64,000 nt of DNA from Marinigracilibium pacificum. GTDB taxonomy: Bacteria > Bacteroidota > Bacteroidia > Cytophagales > Cyclobacteriaceae. Location of the stretch: contig NZ_JABBNU010000001.1 of NCBI RefSeq assembly GCF_012926615.1, forward strand, positions 372,001 to 436,000, read 5' to 3'. The translations under genes and the position numbers were made by a program. Below the pieces are notes generated by a model that ran no database searches, was not told the origin of the DNA, and saw nothing but the letters and a program-made list of their open reading frames with translations. Below, piece by piece: positions 54,551 through 62,671 of the stretch (position 1 is its first letter; every line of letters begins with the position of its first letter).

Positions 54551-55402
54551 ATGACATTTTTTAAACGATCACTGTGGCTATTTTTTATAGCTATATCTAC
54601 TTTTTATTCTTTTGGTCAAACCACATCATTTGCGGAGGCAAAAGTAAAAGAAAAAGGACAGCTCAATTATTATTATGACACTAACCCCGGATTTATAAAT
54701 GTAAGCTCCGGCACACAAAGTGGTATCTGTGCAGATATCCTTACTGAGTTTGAAAAGTGGGTTAAAGCAGAATATGGAATTACCCTGGTTACAAACTATG
54801 TCCCAACTAAAAATGAAAGTTTTTCTATTTTCCTAGAAAAGGTAAAAAATGGTGGAGCAGGAATAATTGGAGTAGGAGGAGTTACAATCACTGAAGAGAG
54901 AAAGAAGTCATATAGCTTTAGCCATCCTTATATAAATAATATTTCCATTATGGTTACACATTCATCAGTGCCTTCGTTGCGTTCGCCTGAAGAAATGGCT
55001 AGCAAATTTTCAAATATGATAGCGTTATCGGTTAGAGGTACTACTAATGAAAAAACTTTGTTGGAATTAAAGAAAAAATATTTTCCATCTATGAGAATTG
55101 AATATATGCCTAGTTCAAACTTATTAGGAGAGAAAATTTCTAAAGATCCAAAGTATTTTTCAATTGTAGACCTTGGATTCTTTTTAGTGTCATTAAAAGA
55201 ATACAGATCAGTTAAACCTCAACCTGCATTGAACGAATCAAATGACAAGTTTGGATTTATTATGCCTAAAGATTCAGACTGGGCACCTATATTGTCAAAA
55301 TTTATAAAAGAAGTATATCTGAATAGTTCTGATTATAGAAAATCAATTGCTAGTAACTTGGGTGCACCGGCATTAAAACTACTAGACTCTTATGCAAATT
55401 AA
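54551..55402 (+). CDS. Periplasmic family-3 solute-binding protein, array copy 2
   Basis: 283 residues, same length and block order as copy 1. Signal peptide MTFFKRSLWLFFIAISTFYSFGQ. Shared blocks: QSGICADILTEFEKWV, VTITEERKKSYSFSHPYINN, SVRGTTNEKTLLELKKKYFP and KFGFIMPKDSDWAPIL. In place of HLGPSALKLLDS the end reads NLGAPALKLLDS. Its signal peptide start and upstream region are closest to copy 3. Ligand-contact differences cannot be judged without alignment to a structure. Confidence 0.85.
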   Translation: MTFFKRSLWLFFIAISTFYSFGQTTSFAEAKVKEKGQLNYYYDTNPGFINVSSGTQSGICADILTEFEKWVKAEYGITLVTNYVPTKNESFSIFLEKVKNGGAGIIGVGGVTITEERKKSYSFSHPYINNISIMVTHSSVPSLRSPEEMASKFSNMIALSVRGTTNEKTLLELKKKYFPSMRIEYMPSSNLLGEKISKDPKYFSIVDLGFFLVSLKEYRSVKPQPALNESNDKFGFIMPKDSDWAPILSKFIKEVYLNSSDYRKSIASNLGAPALKLLDSYAN

Positions 55403-55423
55403 TCTCAAGTAAAAAAAATTATG

Positions 55424-55453
55424 ACCTCAATTTATCTAAGTTGAGGTTTTTTT
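55424..55453 (+). terminator. Terminator after array copy 2
   Basis: Arms 55424-55433 and 55438-55447, same stem and loop as the copy-1 terminator, with a longer T run. Confidence 0.85.
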
Positions 55454-55612
55454 ATTTCTTGATTTTAAACCAAAAATGTCATGTTTTGTCATTTGAACAG
55501 CGGTTTTTGGGATTTTGATTTGATGGCAGAGGGACCAAAAACTAGGCAACACAAAATTAAAAATAGGAATAATTATACAAAAAAATTTTTATTGGCATAT
55601 CTATAAAAATTG

Positions 55613-55644
55613 CTTGTGTTTCTTTGGTGGGGAAGCTATTTTTC
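55613..55644 (+). promoter_or_regulatory. Promoter of array copy 3
   Basis: CTTG (55613-55616), 20-base spacer, TATTTTTC (55637-55644). It aligns base for base in position with the copy-2 promoter; TTTGGT at 55623-55628 is kept in the spacer. Confidence 0.5.
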
Positions 55645-55673
55645 AGTTCTGATATGAACCTAAATTTTTTGAT

Positions 55674-56525
55674 ATGACATTTTTTAAACGATCACTTTTG
55701 CTATGTTTAATAGCATTTTCTACTTTTTCTTCTTTTGCTCAAACCACATCATTTAAGTCTGCAATGCAAAAGAAATCAGGTACTCTTGAGTACTATTATA
55801 TTTCATCTCCAGCGTTTGCAGATAATGTTGGAGGAAAAGAAACAGGTATTTGTGTTGATATCCTCAATGGTTTTGAGACCTGGGTAAAATCAAAATATGG
55901 CATTACCTTGAAAACAAGGTATATTCATTCTGCTGGGGATAGTTTTGTTAAGTTTTTGACGGATATTAAGACCGGAGGACCTGGTGTTATCGGTGCTGGT
56001 GGAGTTACAATTACAGAGAAAAGAAAGGAAGCATATACTTTCAGCCATGAATTTATGACGAATGTATCAATCCTGGCAACTCATGCAAATGCGCCAACTC
56101 TTTCTTCTGCTGCTGATATGTCAACTGCATTTAGTGGTATGACGGCGCTTGCCGTAAAAGGTACTACCAATGAGAAAGCTTTGTTAGAATTGAAAGCGAA
56201 GCACTTCAAGAATATGACAATTGAGTACCTTCCAAGTATCAAAGACCTTAGCCAGAAAATAGCAGAGAATCAAAAGTATTTCTCAATTATGGATTTGGGT
56301 TATTATTTGTCTTCAATGAAACAACATCGTACAATTAAGAGACAACCTGCAATGGATATGTCAAATGAACTACTTGGTTTTATTATGCCAAAGGGTTCAG
56401 ATTGGGCTCCTGTTTTATCTGAATATATAAGAACAGTTTACAATAATAGCCCTGAAAGAAGAAAATCAATTGCTGCTCACTTAGGACCATCTGCATTACG
56501 ATTATTAGATTCTGTTGGTCAGTAA
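55674..56525 (+). CDS. Periplasmic family-3 solute-binding protein, array copy 3
   Basis: 283 residues. Signal peptide MTFFKRSLLLCLIAFSTFSSFAQ, almost that of copy 2. Blocks: ETGICVDILNGFETWV, VTITEKRKEAYTFSHEFMTN, AVKGTTNEKALLELKAKHF, LLGFIMPKGSDWAPVL, HLGPSALRLLDSVGQ. The usual FS-P-(F/Y) block reads FSHEF, losing the proline seen in the other copies. GAGGVTIT and MDLGYYLSS keep the second-lobe pattern. It shares a C-terminal RLLDSVG ending with copy 4. Confidence 0.85.
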   Translation: MTFFKRSLLLCLIAFSTFSSFAQTTSFKSAMQKKSGTLEYYYISSPAFADNVGGKETGICVDILNGFETWVKSKYGITLKTRYIHSAGDSFVKFLTDIKTGGPGVIGAGGVTITEKRKEAYTFSHEFMTNVSILATHANAPTLSSAADMSTAFSGMTALAVKGTTNEKALLELKAKHFKNMTIEYLPSIKDLSQKIAENQKYFSIMDLGYYLSSMKQHRTIKRQPAMDMSNELLGFIMPKGSDWAPVLSEYIRTVYNNSPERRKSIAAHLGPSALRLLDSVGQ

Positions 56526-56546
56526 TCGAATAATAATATATTTGTT

Positions 56547-56579
56547 AACCTCAACTTATAAGAAGTTGAGGTTTTTTTC
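56547..56579 (+). terminator. Terminator after array copy 3
   Basis: Arms 56547-56557 and 56563-56573 pair perfectly over 11 bp (AACCTCAACTT/AAGTTGAGGTT), then TTTTTTT. Confidence 0.9.
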
Positions 56580-56663
56580 TCTTACAATATCATTATATCT
56601 CATCTACTAATGGCCATTTTAACAATTTCAGCAACTAAAGTAGTCACGGTATTAAGGAGCTTC

Positions 56664-56681
56664 TTTGGTAAGCTATTGTTT
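56664..56681 (+). promoter_or_regulatory. Likely promoter region of array copy 4
   Basis: TTTGGT (56664-56669) is followed by AAGC and TATTGTTT (56674-56681). The block TTCTTTGGT...AAGCTATT also occurs before copy 3 with four extra bases, so it is a shortened relative of that promoter. No TTTG at the right -33 distance is obvious. Confidence 0.35.
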
Positions 56682-56737
56682 TTAAAGCGCTTTTAGGTAG
56701 TACACTTATAATACATCAAATTAACCTATTTATTGAA

Positions 56738-57589
56738 ATGAGATTTCTTAAAAAATCCCTCTGGTTATTCATAATTACGGTATTTAATTTTTCATCATTT
56801 GGTCAAACCACATCATTTGAAATAGCTAATCAAACTAAATCAGGATCTCTTGAATACTTATATTGCTTTTCTCCTGGGTTTATAAATAAGAAAGGAGGAG
56901 ATGTTTCAGGTATTTGTGTTGATATTTTGAAAGGGTTTGAAAGTTGGGTTAAAACTAAATATGGCATTACTCTAACGACAAAATATACTCATATACCTGG
57001 CGATAGCTTTTCTGGGTTTATGGAAGGTGTAAAGTCTGGTGGTCCAGGGGTAATTGGAGCTGAAGGAGCAACAATTACTGAAAAAAGAAAAGAAAATTAT
57101 TCTTTTAGTCATCCTTTTATTACTAGTGTATCTATTTTGACTACCCATGCTAATGTACCAACTCTTAAATCTGGAAAGGAAATGCCATCTACCTTTAATG
57201 GTATGATAGCATTAGCAATAAAGGGGACAAGTAGTGAAAAAGCACTATTAAAATTGAAGGCTGAGCATTACCCAAATATGAAGATTGAGTACTTAAAAAG
57301 CTTTTCAGACTTAAATAGCAAAATAGCTGAGAACCCTAAATATTATTCAATTGTTGATTTGGGATATTTTCTTTCATCAATGAAGCAATATCGAACAATT
57401 AAATGGCAGCCTGCCTTAAATCAATCAAATGAATTGCTTGGCTTTATTATGCCAAAAGACTCTGATTGGGCTCCAATATTGTCTCAATATATAAAAGAAG
57501 TATATCATAACAGCTCAAATAAAAGACAGTCAATAGCCACACATTTGGGTCCGTCAGCTTTAAGATTGTTAGATTCAGTAGGAAATTAA
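56738..57589 (+). CDS. Periplasmic family-3 solute-binding protein, array copy 4
   Basis: 283 residues. Signal peptide MRFLKKSLWLFIITVFNFSSFGQ. Blocks: VSGICVDILKGFESWV, ATITEKRKENYSFSHPFITS, AIKGTSSEKALLKLKAEHYP, LLGFIMPKDSDWAPIL, HLGPSALRLLDSVGN. The GTTNEK motif of the other copies is GTSSEK here, and GVGGITIT is GAEGATIT. These differences fall where family-3 proteins contact ligand or hinge residues, so a changed specificity is possible. It has its own terminator. Confidence 0.85.
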   Translation: MRFLKKSLWLFIITVFNFSSFGQTTSFEIANQTKSGSLEYLYCFSPGFINKKGGDVSGICVDILKGFESWVKTKYGITLTTKYTHIPGDSFSGFMEGVKSGGPGVIGAEGATITEKRKENYSFSHPFITSVSILTTHANVPTLKSGKEMPSTFNGMIALAIKGTSSEKALLKLKAEHYPNMKIEYLKSFSDLNSKIAENPKYYSIVDLGYFLSSMKQYRTIKWQPALNQSNELLGFIMPKDSDWAPILSQYIKEVYHNSSNKRQSIATHLGPSALRLLDSVGN

Positions 57590-57605
57590 TAAATCCAATG
57601 ATTGG

Positions 57606-57641
57606 AAGCCTCAGTTCATGATTTTGGACTGGGGCTTTTTT
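57606..57641 (+). terminator. Terminator after array copy 4
   Basis: Arms 57606-57617 and 57626-57637 pair over 12 bp with two G-U pairs (AAGCCTCAGT core), 8-base loop, then TTTTT. It differs in sequence from the other three. Confidence 0.8.
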
Positions 57642-57832
57642 ATGCCTAAATAGTTAATACAGCTATAAGCTTGCTTATTAACGTTGGAAAATATATGAAT
57701 TTTAAAACAAGCCATTCATATAATAATAAAAATTGTAAATTTTATTACATAGCGCCTAATCCAAATAGTATTTTGTTTTGATTGACAAAACCAAATTATT
57801 ATTTTCCGTTTTTAACCAAAATTCGGAATGCT

Positions 57833-58687
57833 ATGAAATCATTTATTTTTAATGCATCTATTTTATTGATGCTTATTGCCTTTATTGGGAATAATGCTTT
57901 TTCTCAAACAACATCTTTTTCTAAAGCGAAGGAAACTGGTAGTGCCACTATCGAATATGTTTATCTTAATACTCCAGGCTTTATTGAAAAACGATCAGGA
58001 AGTATGAATGGTCTATGCTATGATATAATAAAGCACTTTGAAACATGGCTGAAAATAAACCATGGCATTTCAATTAAAGGAAATTGGGTTGAGACTCCAG
58101 ACAATAGCTTCACTTCCTTTATGCAGAAAGTAAAATCAGCAAATGACGGTACCGTTGGTGTAGCTAATATTACTATTACACCTGAAAGAGAAACTCAATA
58201 CACATTTAGCTCTCCGTTTATTAATAATATTTCAATTTTAGTAAGCCATAACTCCATTAAGACTCTTTCCAATCCAAACGATATCGGAACAGCTTTCAAA
58301 AACATGACTGCAGTTACTGTTAAAGGTTCTACTAATGAAAAATACCTTCGTCAAATAAAGTCAAAATATTTTAAAGAGATGAAGATTGAATATCTGAACA
58401 GTAATATTGATGTGAGTAAAAAGGTTTCTATGGATCCTAAATATTTCAGTGTGCTTGATTTCACATATTATCTTTCTTCGTTGAAAGACCATAGAACTAT
58501 AAAAAGACAACCTGTAATGGATGAAGCAAATGAATACTTTGGGTTTATAATGCCATTAGGATCTAGTTGGGGACCTGTCTTTTCTGAATTTTTATCAGAT
58601 CAATATTTACAGTCTGGCCAATATAGAAGCACACTTGCAAAACATTTAGGCCCAAATGCCTTAAAACTATTAGACTCTGTTCAATAG
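57833..58687 (+). CDS. Periplasmic family-3 solute-binding protein, array copy 5 (divergent)
   Basis: 284 residues from the ATG at 57833, which gives the signal peptide MKSFIFNASILLMLIAFIGN and cleavage after AFSQ; a TTG at 57782 would add 17 unlikely residues. Most diverged copy: MNGLCYDIIKHFETWL replaces GICVDI-GFE-W, and ITITPERETQYTFSSPFINN, VKGSTNEKYLRQIKSKYF, YFGFIMPLGSSWGPVF and HLGPNALKLLDSV replace the common blocks. GxGG before ITIT is VGVAN. Its upstream region does not match that of copies 2-4. A weak hairpin (58703-58723) follows. Confidence 0.85.
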   Translation: MKSFIFNASILLMLIAFIGNNAFSQTTSFSKAKETGSATIEYVYLNTPGFIEKRSGSMNGLCYDIIKHFETWLKINHGISIKGNWVETPDNSFTSFMQKVKSANDGTVGVANITITPERETQYTFSSPFINNISILVSHNSIKTLSNPNDIGTAFKNMTAVTVKGSTNEKYLRQIKSKYFKEMKIEYLNSNIDVSKKVSMDPKYFSVLDFTYYLSSLKDHRTIKRQPVMDEANEYFGFIMPLGSSWGPVFSEFLSDQYLQSGQYRSTLAKHLGPNALKLLDSVQ

Positions 58688-58702
58688 ACAAAAAAAAGAA
58701 AA

Positions 58703-58723
58703 AGCTGCCCGGGGAGAGCAGCT
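58703..58723 (+). terminator. Weak hairpin after array copy 5
   Basis: AGCTGC (58703-58708) pairs with GCAGCT (58718-58723); the tail ATCTTTCA is poor in T. Some read-through into the membrane protein and LytS genes is possible. Confidence 0.4.
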
Positions 58724-58910
58724 ATCTTTCAACCAAAACATTAGGAATTTATCAACTATGAATAAAGAGACTGTAAAATTACTGATTCTTGGCAAAATCT
58801 CAAATGCAGTAAAATGATTTATTTACCGTTTAACATTTTTTTACACCGTAAAATTAAATTATAGTACTATTAAAAGGAAGTTTATGGTAATTTGATTAAA
58901 AATAATAGTT

Positions 58911-59264
58911 ATGGCTCGCTACTATATCATTCTTGCTTTATTCATATTCTTAGCTGGTAAGTTAGGGCTGATAGATGGGTTTGTTGCAGACTCGGCTATG
59001 ACTTTAGTTTTTGGAATCACTATTCTTGAACAATTCAGTTCTATACGTAAATACAAAAAATCTAAAAAGCTTAAACCGTTATTAATTGTTATTCTTGCAA
59101 TACTTTTAAACGCTCTCATTATTCAAGGATTTGAGATTGGTTTAGACAGCTTAGTTGCTCAAGGTATTGATAAGGTAGAAAATGTTTCCAATCTTGATGG
59201 GAATGTATTTCTTGACAATAACATTTTTTTTAAAGTACTTTCAATGATAATTGAAGTTGCTTGA
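58911..59264 (+). CDS. Small membrane protein of unknown function
   Basis: 117 residues. Two or three hydrophobic segments (YYIILALFIFLAGKLGLI, SAMTLVFGITILEQF, LLIVILAILLNALIIQGF) separated by a basic loop RKYKKSKKLKP, then an acidic tail with VENVSNLDGNVFLDN. No signal peptidase site, so it is an inner-membrane protein. No family recognised. It starts 12 bases before the LytS gene and is probably co-transcribed with the kinase pair, which suggests an accessory or sensory role for that pair; this is inference. Confidence 0.65.
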   Translation: MARYYIILALFIFLAGKLGLIDGFVADSAMTLVFGITILEQFSSIRKYKKSKKLKPLLIVILAILLNALIIQGFEIGLDSLVAQGIDKVENVSNLDGNVFLDNNIFFKVLSMIIEVA

Positions 59265-59276
59265 TAATTTGTCTTG

Positions 59277-60299
59277 ATGAAGAAAACATTAATTTATTGG
59301 TTATGTCAATCCATCTGGATTGTATTTGCATTTTTTCAAATCATCGGGTATTATCTTACCCTAAACGATATTACTTTACCTGCGGCTTTTAGTTATATTT
59401 CATTTGCTGTTTATGGCATTATAGTTACCCACATCTATCGATTTATAATTATCAAATATGGTTGGCTAAATCTTCCTATTTCTAAAATTTTACCAAGGGT
59501 ATTCTTATCAACTTTTATTATGAGTGTTGTGGGATATCTCTGGGGGTTAGGTACTGTTCATATTGCTAGTATCTATGATGCTTCTAATGATGTTACCATA
59601 CCAACTTTTATCGCAAATATTCTCGTAAATGAATTTTTGTTTTTGATTTGGTCCCTTATATATTTTTCATATCACTATATAAGTAACTATAGAGCCAATT
59701 TAAAGTATCAGGCCTATATTAACGAAGTGAGATTAAATCAACTCAAATCACAATTAAACCCACATTTTATTTTTAATGGTTTAAACAGTATTAGGGCATT
59801 AATTGATATCGAACCTGATAAAAGTAAATTGGCTTTAACCAAACTCAGTAACATTCTTCGAAAGTCATTAATTTTTGATAGTAAGAAACTTATTGACCTC
59901 AGAGAAGAAATCAAAACGGTAACTGATTACCTCTACCTTGAAAAGATCAGGTATGAGGAACGTTTAAATTTTAATATTGAAATAGAAAAGGAAGCAGAAA
60001 ACATTCCTGTACCACCAATGATGGTACAAACACTGGTTGAAAATGGAATCAAACATGGGATAAGTAATTTGATTAACGGAGGGTGTATTTCAATCAAAGC
60101 TTTTAAAAAGAATACACATTTAATTTTAGAGATAATTAATAGTGGGCAATTACCAAAATATCCTGTTACAAGAGCAAAAGGTCATGGCCTTGCTAATACC
60201 AGAGAAAGGTTAGATTTACTTTATTCTGGTAAGGCAACATTTAAAATTGCCAATTATGGCGAAGATAAAGTTATAACCAGTATAAAATTACCACTTTAA
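59277..60299 (+). CDS. LytS-family sensor histidine kinase
   Basis: 340 residues from the ATG at 59277 (a TTG at 59274 is in frame). Four membrane helices fill residues 1-130 with almost no periplasmic domain. The His_kinase domain follows: H163 in QLNPHFIFNGLNSIRAL is the phosphorylation site, LREEIKTVTDYLYLEKIRYEERL is the conserved second block, VENGIKHGI the N-box and GHGLANTRERL the G-box of the ATPase. Without its own ligand domain it may depend on a partner for sensing. It is 25 bases upstream of its LytTR regulator. Confidence 0.95.
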   Translation: MKKTLIYWLCQSIWIVFAFFQIIGYYLTLNDITLPAAFSYISFAVYGIIVTHIYRFIIIKYGWLNLPISKILPRVFLSTFIMSVVGYLWGLGTVHIASIYDASNDVTIPTFIANILVNEFLFLIWSLIYFSYHYISNYRANLKYQAYINEVRLNQLKSQLNPHFIFNGLNSIRALIDIEPDKSKLALTKLSNILRKSLIFDSKKLIDLREEIKTVTDYLYLEKIRYEERLNFNIEIEKEAENIPVPPMMVQTLVENGIKHGISNLINGGCISIKAFKKNTHLILEIINSGQLPKYPVTRAKGHGLANTRERLDLLYSGKATFKIANYGEDKVITSIKLPL

Positions 60300-60324
60300 A
60301 GATTTACTGAATAAATTAGAAATC

Positions 60325-61056
60325 ATGAGAGCAATAATTGTTGATGATGAGAGGTTAGCAAGAGTAGAGTTATCTTCTTTGTTAAAAAACTTTGATGAAA
60401 TAGAGGTCATTGATGAAGCTGTTAATGCGGATGACGCTTATGAAAAAATAAATAAACACCAACCTGATCTTCTTTTTCTGGATATACAAATGCCTGGAAA
60501 GACTGGATTTGAATTGCTCGAAATGTTAGAAATCGTACCTAAAGTGATATTTACTACAGCGTATGATGAATATGCTCTTAAAGCATTTGAAGTGAATGCA
60601 CTTGATTATTTACTAAAACCAATTCAGCCGGAGCGACTTAAAGAAACTTTACATAAACTGCAAAAGGCAGAAGAAAGTATTTCAAAGGAGCCTGATACTG
60701 TTGAAAAGTCAGCTTCAAAGTTGTCACAGGAAGATCAGGTGTTTGTAAAAGATGGTGAAAGGTGTTGGTTTGTAAAATTATCTGACATTAGGCTTTTTGA
60801 ATCTGATGGCAATTACATTAAGGTTTATTTTGAAAACAATAAACCAATGATCCATAAGAGCCTAAATGCACTAGATGAAAAATTAGATGAAAAAGCTTTT
60901 TTTAGAGCAAGTAGAAAACACATTATTAACCTAAACTGGATTGAAGGTATCGAGCCATGGTTTAATGGTGGATTACTCGTAAAGTTAAAAGGTGGTGAAA
61001 AGATTGAAGTATCCAGAAGGCAAGCAGCTAAGTTTAAAGACATGATGAGTCTTTAA
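60325..61056 (+). CDS. LytTR-family response regulator
   Basis: 243 residues. Receiver domain 1-118 with VDDER at the acidic pocket, phospho-acceptor D53 in LLFLDIQMPGKTGFELL, T in FTTAYDEYALKAF and lysine in YLLKPIQPERL. The LytTR DNA-binding domain spans 140-243 (VFVKDGERCWFVKLSDIRLFE, GNYIKVYF, FFRASRKHIINLNWI, SRRQAAKFKDM). LytTR proteins bind pairs of short direct repeats. Targets are unknown; the upstream solute-binding protein genes are plausible candidates by proximity only. Confidence 0.96.
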   Translation: MRAIIVDDERLARVELSSLLKNFDEIEVIDEAVNADDAYEKINKHQPDLLFLDIQMPGKTGFELLEMLEIVPKVIFTTAYDEYALKAFEVNALDYLLKPIQPERLKETLHKLQKAEESISKEPDTVEKSASKLSQEDQVFVKDGERCWFVKLSDIRLFESDGNYIKVYFENNKPMIHKSLNALDEKLDEKAFFRASRKHIINLNWIEGIEPWFNGGLLVKLKGGEKIEVSRRQAAKFKDMMSL

Positions 61057-61084
61057 GGTTGCCTTCCGGAAAGTTTCAAAAGGG

Positions 61085-61122
61085 TTGATAGAAAGAGATT
61101 ATTTTCTAATCATTTCTATCAG
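61085..61122. terminator. Hairpin between convergent LytTR and acidic-protein genes
   Basis: Arms 61086-61094 and 61113-61121 pair over 9 bp (TGATAGAAA / TTTCTATCA), and GATTA/TAATC (61097-61101, 61107-61111) extends the stem. It overlaps the last codons of the minus-strand gene. No T run follows, so termination is uncertain. Confidence 0.4.
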
Positions 61123-61464
61123 CTCTCTTTCAACATCCCAGTCTTTAGCAAGCTTCAGCATTGCTGTAGCTTCCATTTCAGTAATGTATCCTTTTTGATT
61201 ATTTGCTTCCCATACAAGTTTGATGTAATTAAGCTTCTTTTCTTTATCTAGCTTGCCAATTACATCATTCAGAAGGCTTCGTGCTCGTTGAAAGGCGGTA
61301 TAATAATCTTCCGCAATGAAATTGTTTGCCCACTCAAGTTCCTCATGTGCATCAAGTTCATCAGCTGTATCACCCAGCATCTTTTCCTCGTCTTCGTCAA
61401 GTCCGTGATAATGAAAAATTACTGACTTTAATAAAATGTAGGCTTTCTTTTCCTCTTGCGTCAT
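61099..61464 (-). CDS. Small acidic helical protein (possibly TerB-like)
   Basis: 121 residues, no signal peptide, so cytoplasmic. All-helical and acidic: HYHGLDEDEEKMLGDTADELDAHEELEW, then LLNDVIGKLDKEKKLNYIKLVWEAN and GYITEMEATAMLKLAKDWDVERELIEMI. The second half, with an acidic pair before a helix that follows a loop, is reminiscent of TerB/DjlA-type helical domains, but I would not rely on it. Convergent with the LytTR gene and 79 bases downstream of the hemW stop on the same strand... the gene starts after hemW ends and may share its transcript. Confidence 0.6.
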   Translation of the reverse strand: MTQEEKKAYILLKSVIFHYHGLDEDEEKMLGDTADELDAHEELEWANNFIAEDYYTAFQRARSLLNDVIGKLDKEKKLNYIKLVWEANNQKGYITEMEATAMLKLAKDWDVERELIEMIRK

Positions 61465-61543
61465 TACGAAAAATTACTTTCTACAAATATATATTAATCT
61501 TTTAAAAGTCGATAAAAAGAAAAAATATTTTGAATGGTTGTAC

Positions 61544-62671
61544 TTAATAAAATAGGTTAGAGGCTATTTCATCTGCGAATAGTTTACCTCTAGTAGTCAA
61601 TTTATAAAAATTATTCCTAAACTCGCCTAATCCGGCAGATGAAATTTCTTGAAAATAATTTTCGTGATCTTTCATTATATCAGACCCAAATCGATTTTTA
61701 AATTCAATTGTATCTATTCCTTCTATTAATCTAAGCTTGGTCATCAAATATTCATTCATTTGATCTTTTATGCTTAGAACTTCATTTTCGATAGGGAGAA
61801 TGCCACTTTTTAATGAGCTTATATATTTCGCATTGTTTGAAACATTCCAAAATCGCTGATCATTTTTAAATGAATGAGCAGAAGGGCCAATTCCTAAATA
61901 TGGGATTGCATTCCAATATGAAGTATTGTGTACCGCCCGACAACCTGGTTTAGCAAAATTTGAGACTTCATAATGTTCATATCCATGATCTTCAAGGATT
62001 TGCACCAATAGTAAATATTGATCAATAACATCATTGTCTTCCATTGGCTTGATTCTTCCTTTTTTTAACCAATTTCCGAAAACGGTTTTTTCTTCAATGG
62101 TTAATGAATATGCAGATATATGTTCTGGATTATATGACAATGCCTTCTCAACGTCTTTTCTCCACTCATTTAGATTTCTACCGGGAATTCCATAAATGAG
62201 ATCAAGGCTGAATCTATTAAATCCGGTGTTTTTACAGTCTTCTAAAGCTTTAACTGCCATTTCAGCATTATGTGCTCGATTAAGGAACTTTAATATTTCT
62301 TCATTAAAACTTTGAATTCCAATGCTTAACCTGTCAACGCCTGAAATTTTCCATTTTAGTAATTTTTGTTTGGTTATATCATCAGGGTTAGCTTCAAATG
62401 TAAATTCACTTAAGTTTGATGGTAAAGTAAAAGAACTATTCAGTTCATTTATTATGGCATCAATATTTTTTTGATTTAATGTTGAGGGAGTACCGCCTCC
62501 AAAATAGAGAGTTTTAATCTCCGCATCTTTAAAAAAATCTTTTCTTAAATTTATTTCTGTTAACATTGCATCAACTAATGCATCAATATTTTTCAGATTA
62601 GTGCTGAAGTGAAAGTCACAATAATGACAAGCTTGTTTACAAAATGGAATATGTATATAAATACCGCTCAA
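61544..62671 (-). CDS. hemW: HemW-type radical SAM protein
   Basis: 375 residues. The conserved N-terminus MSGIYIHIPFCKQACHYCDF holds the cluster cysteines C11, C15 and C18 (CxxxCxxC) plus the extra downstream position typical of HemW. TLYFGGGTPSTL, EFTFEANPDD, LSIGIQSFNEEILKFLNRAH and FSLDLIYGIPGR are radical SAM and coproporphyrinogen-oxidase-like blocks; HNTSYWNAIPYLGIGPSAHSF is diagnostic for the HemW branch. It is now considered a heme chaperone rather than the HemN oxidase. Its first 48 bases overlap, on the other strand, the start of the Omp85-like gene. Confidence 0.93.
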   Translation of the reverse strand: MSGIYIHIPFCKQACHYCDFHFSTNLKNIDALVDAMLTEINLRKDFFKDAEIKTLYFGGGTPSTLNQKNIDAIINELNSSFTLPSNLSEFTFEANPDDITKQKLLKWKISGVDRLSIGIQSFNEEILKFLNRAHNAEMAVKALEDCKNTGFNRFSLDLIYGIPGRNLNEWRKDVEKALSYNPEHISAYSLTIEEKTVFGNWLKKGRIKPMEDNDVIDQYLLLVQILEDHGYEHYEVSNFAKPGCRAVHNTSYWNAIPYLGIGPSAHSFKNDQRFWNVSNNAKYISSLKSGILPIENEVLSIKDQMNEYLMTKLRLIEGIDTIEFKNRFGSDIMKDHENYFQEISSAGLGEFRNNFYKLTTRGKLFADEIASNLFY

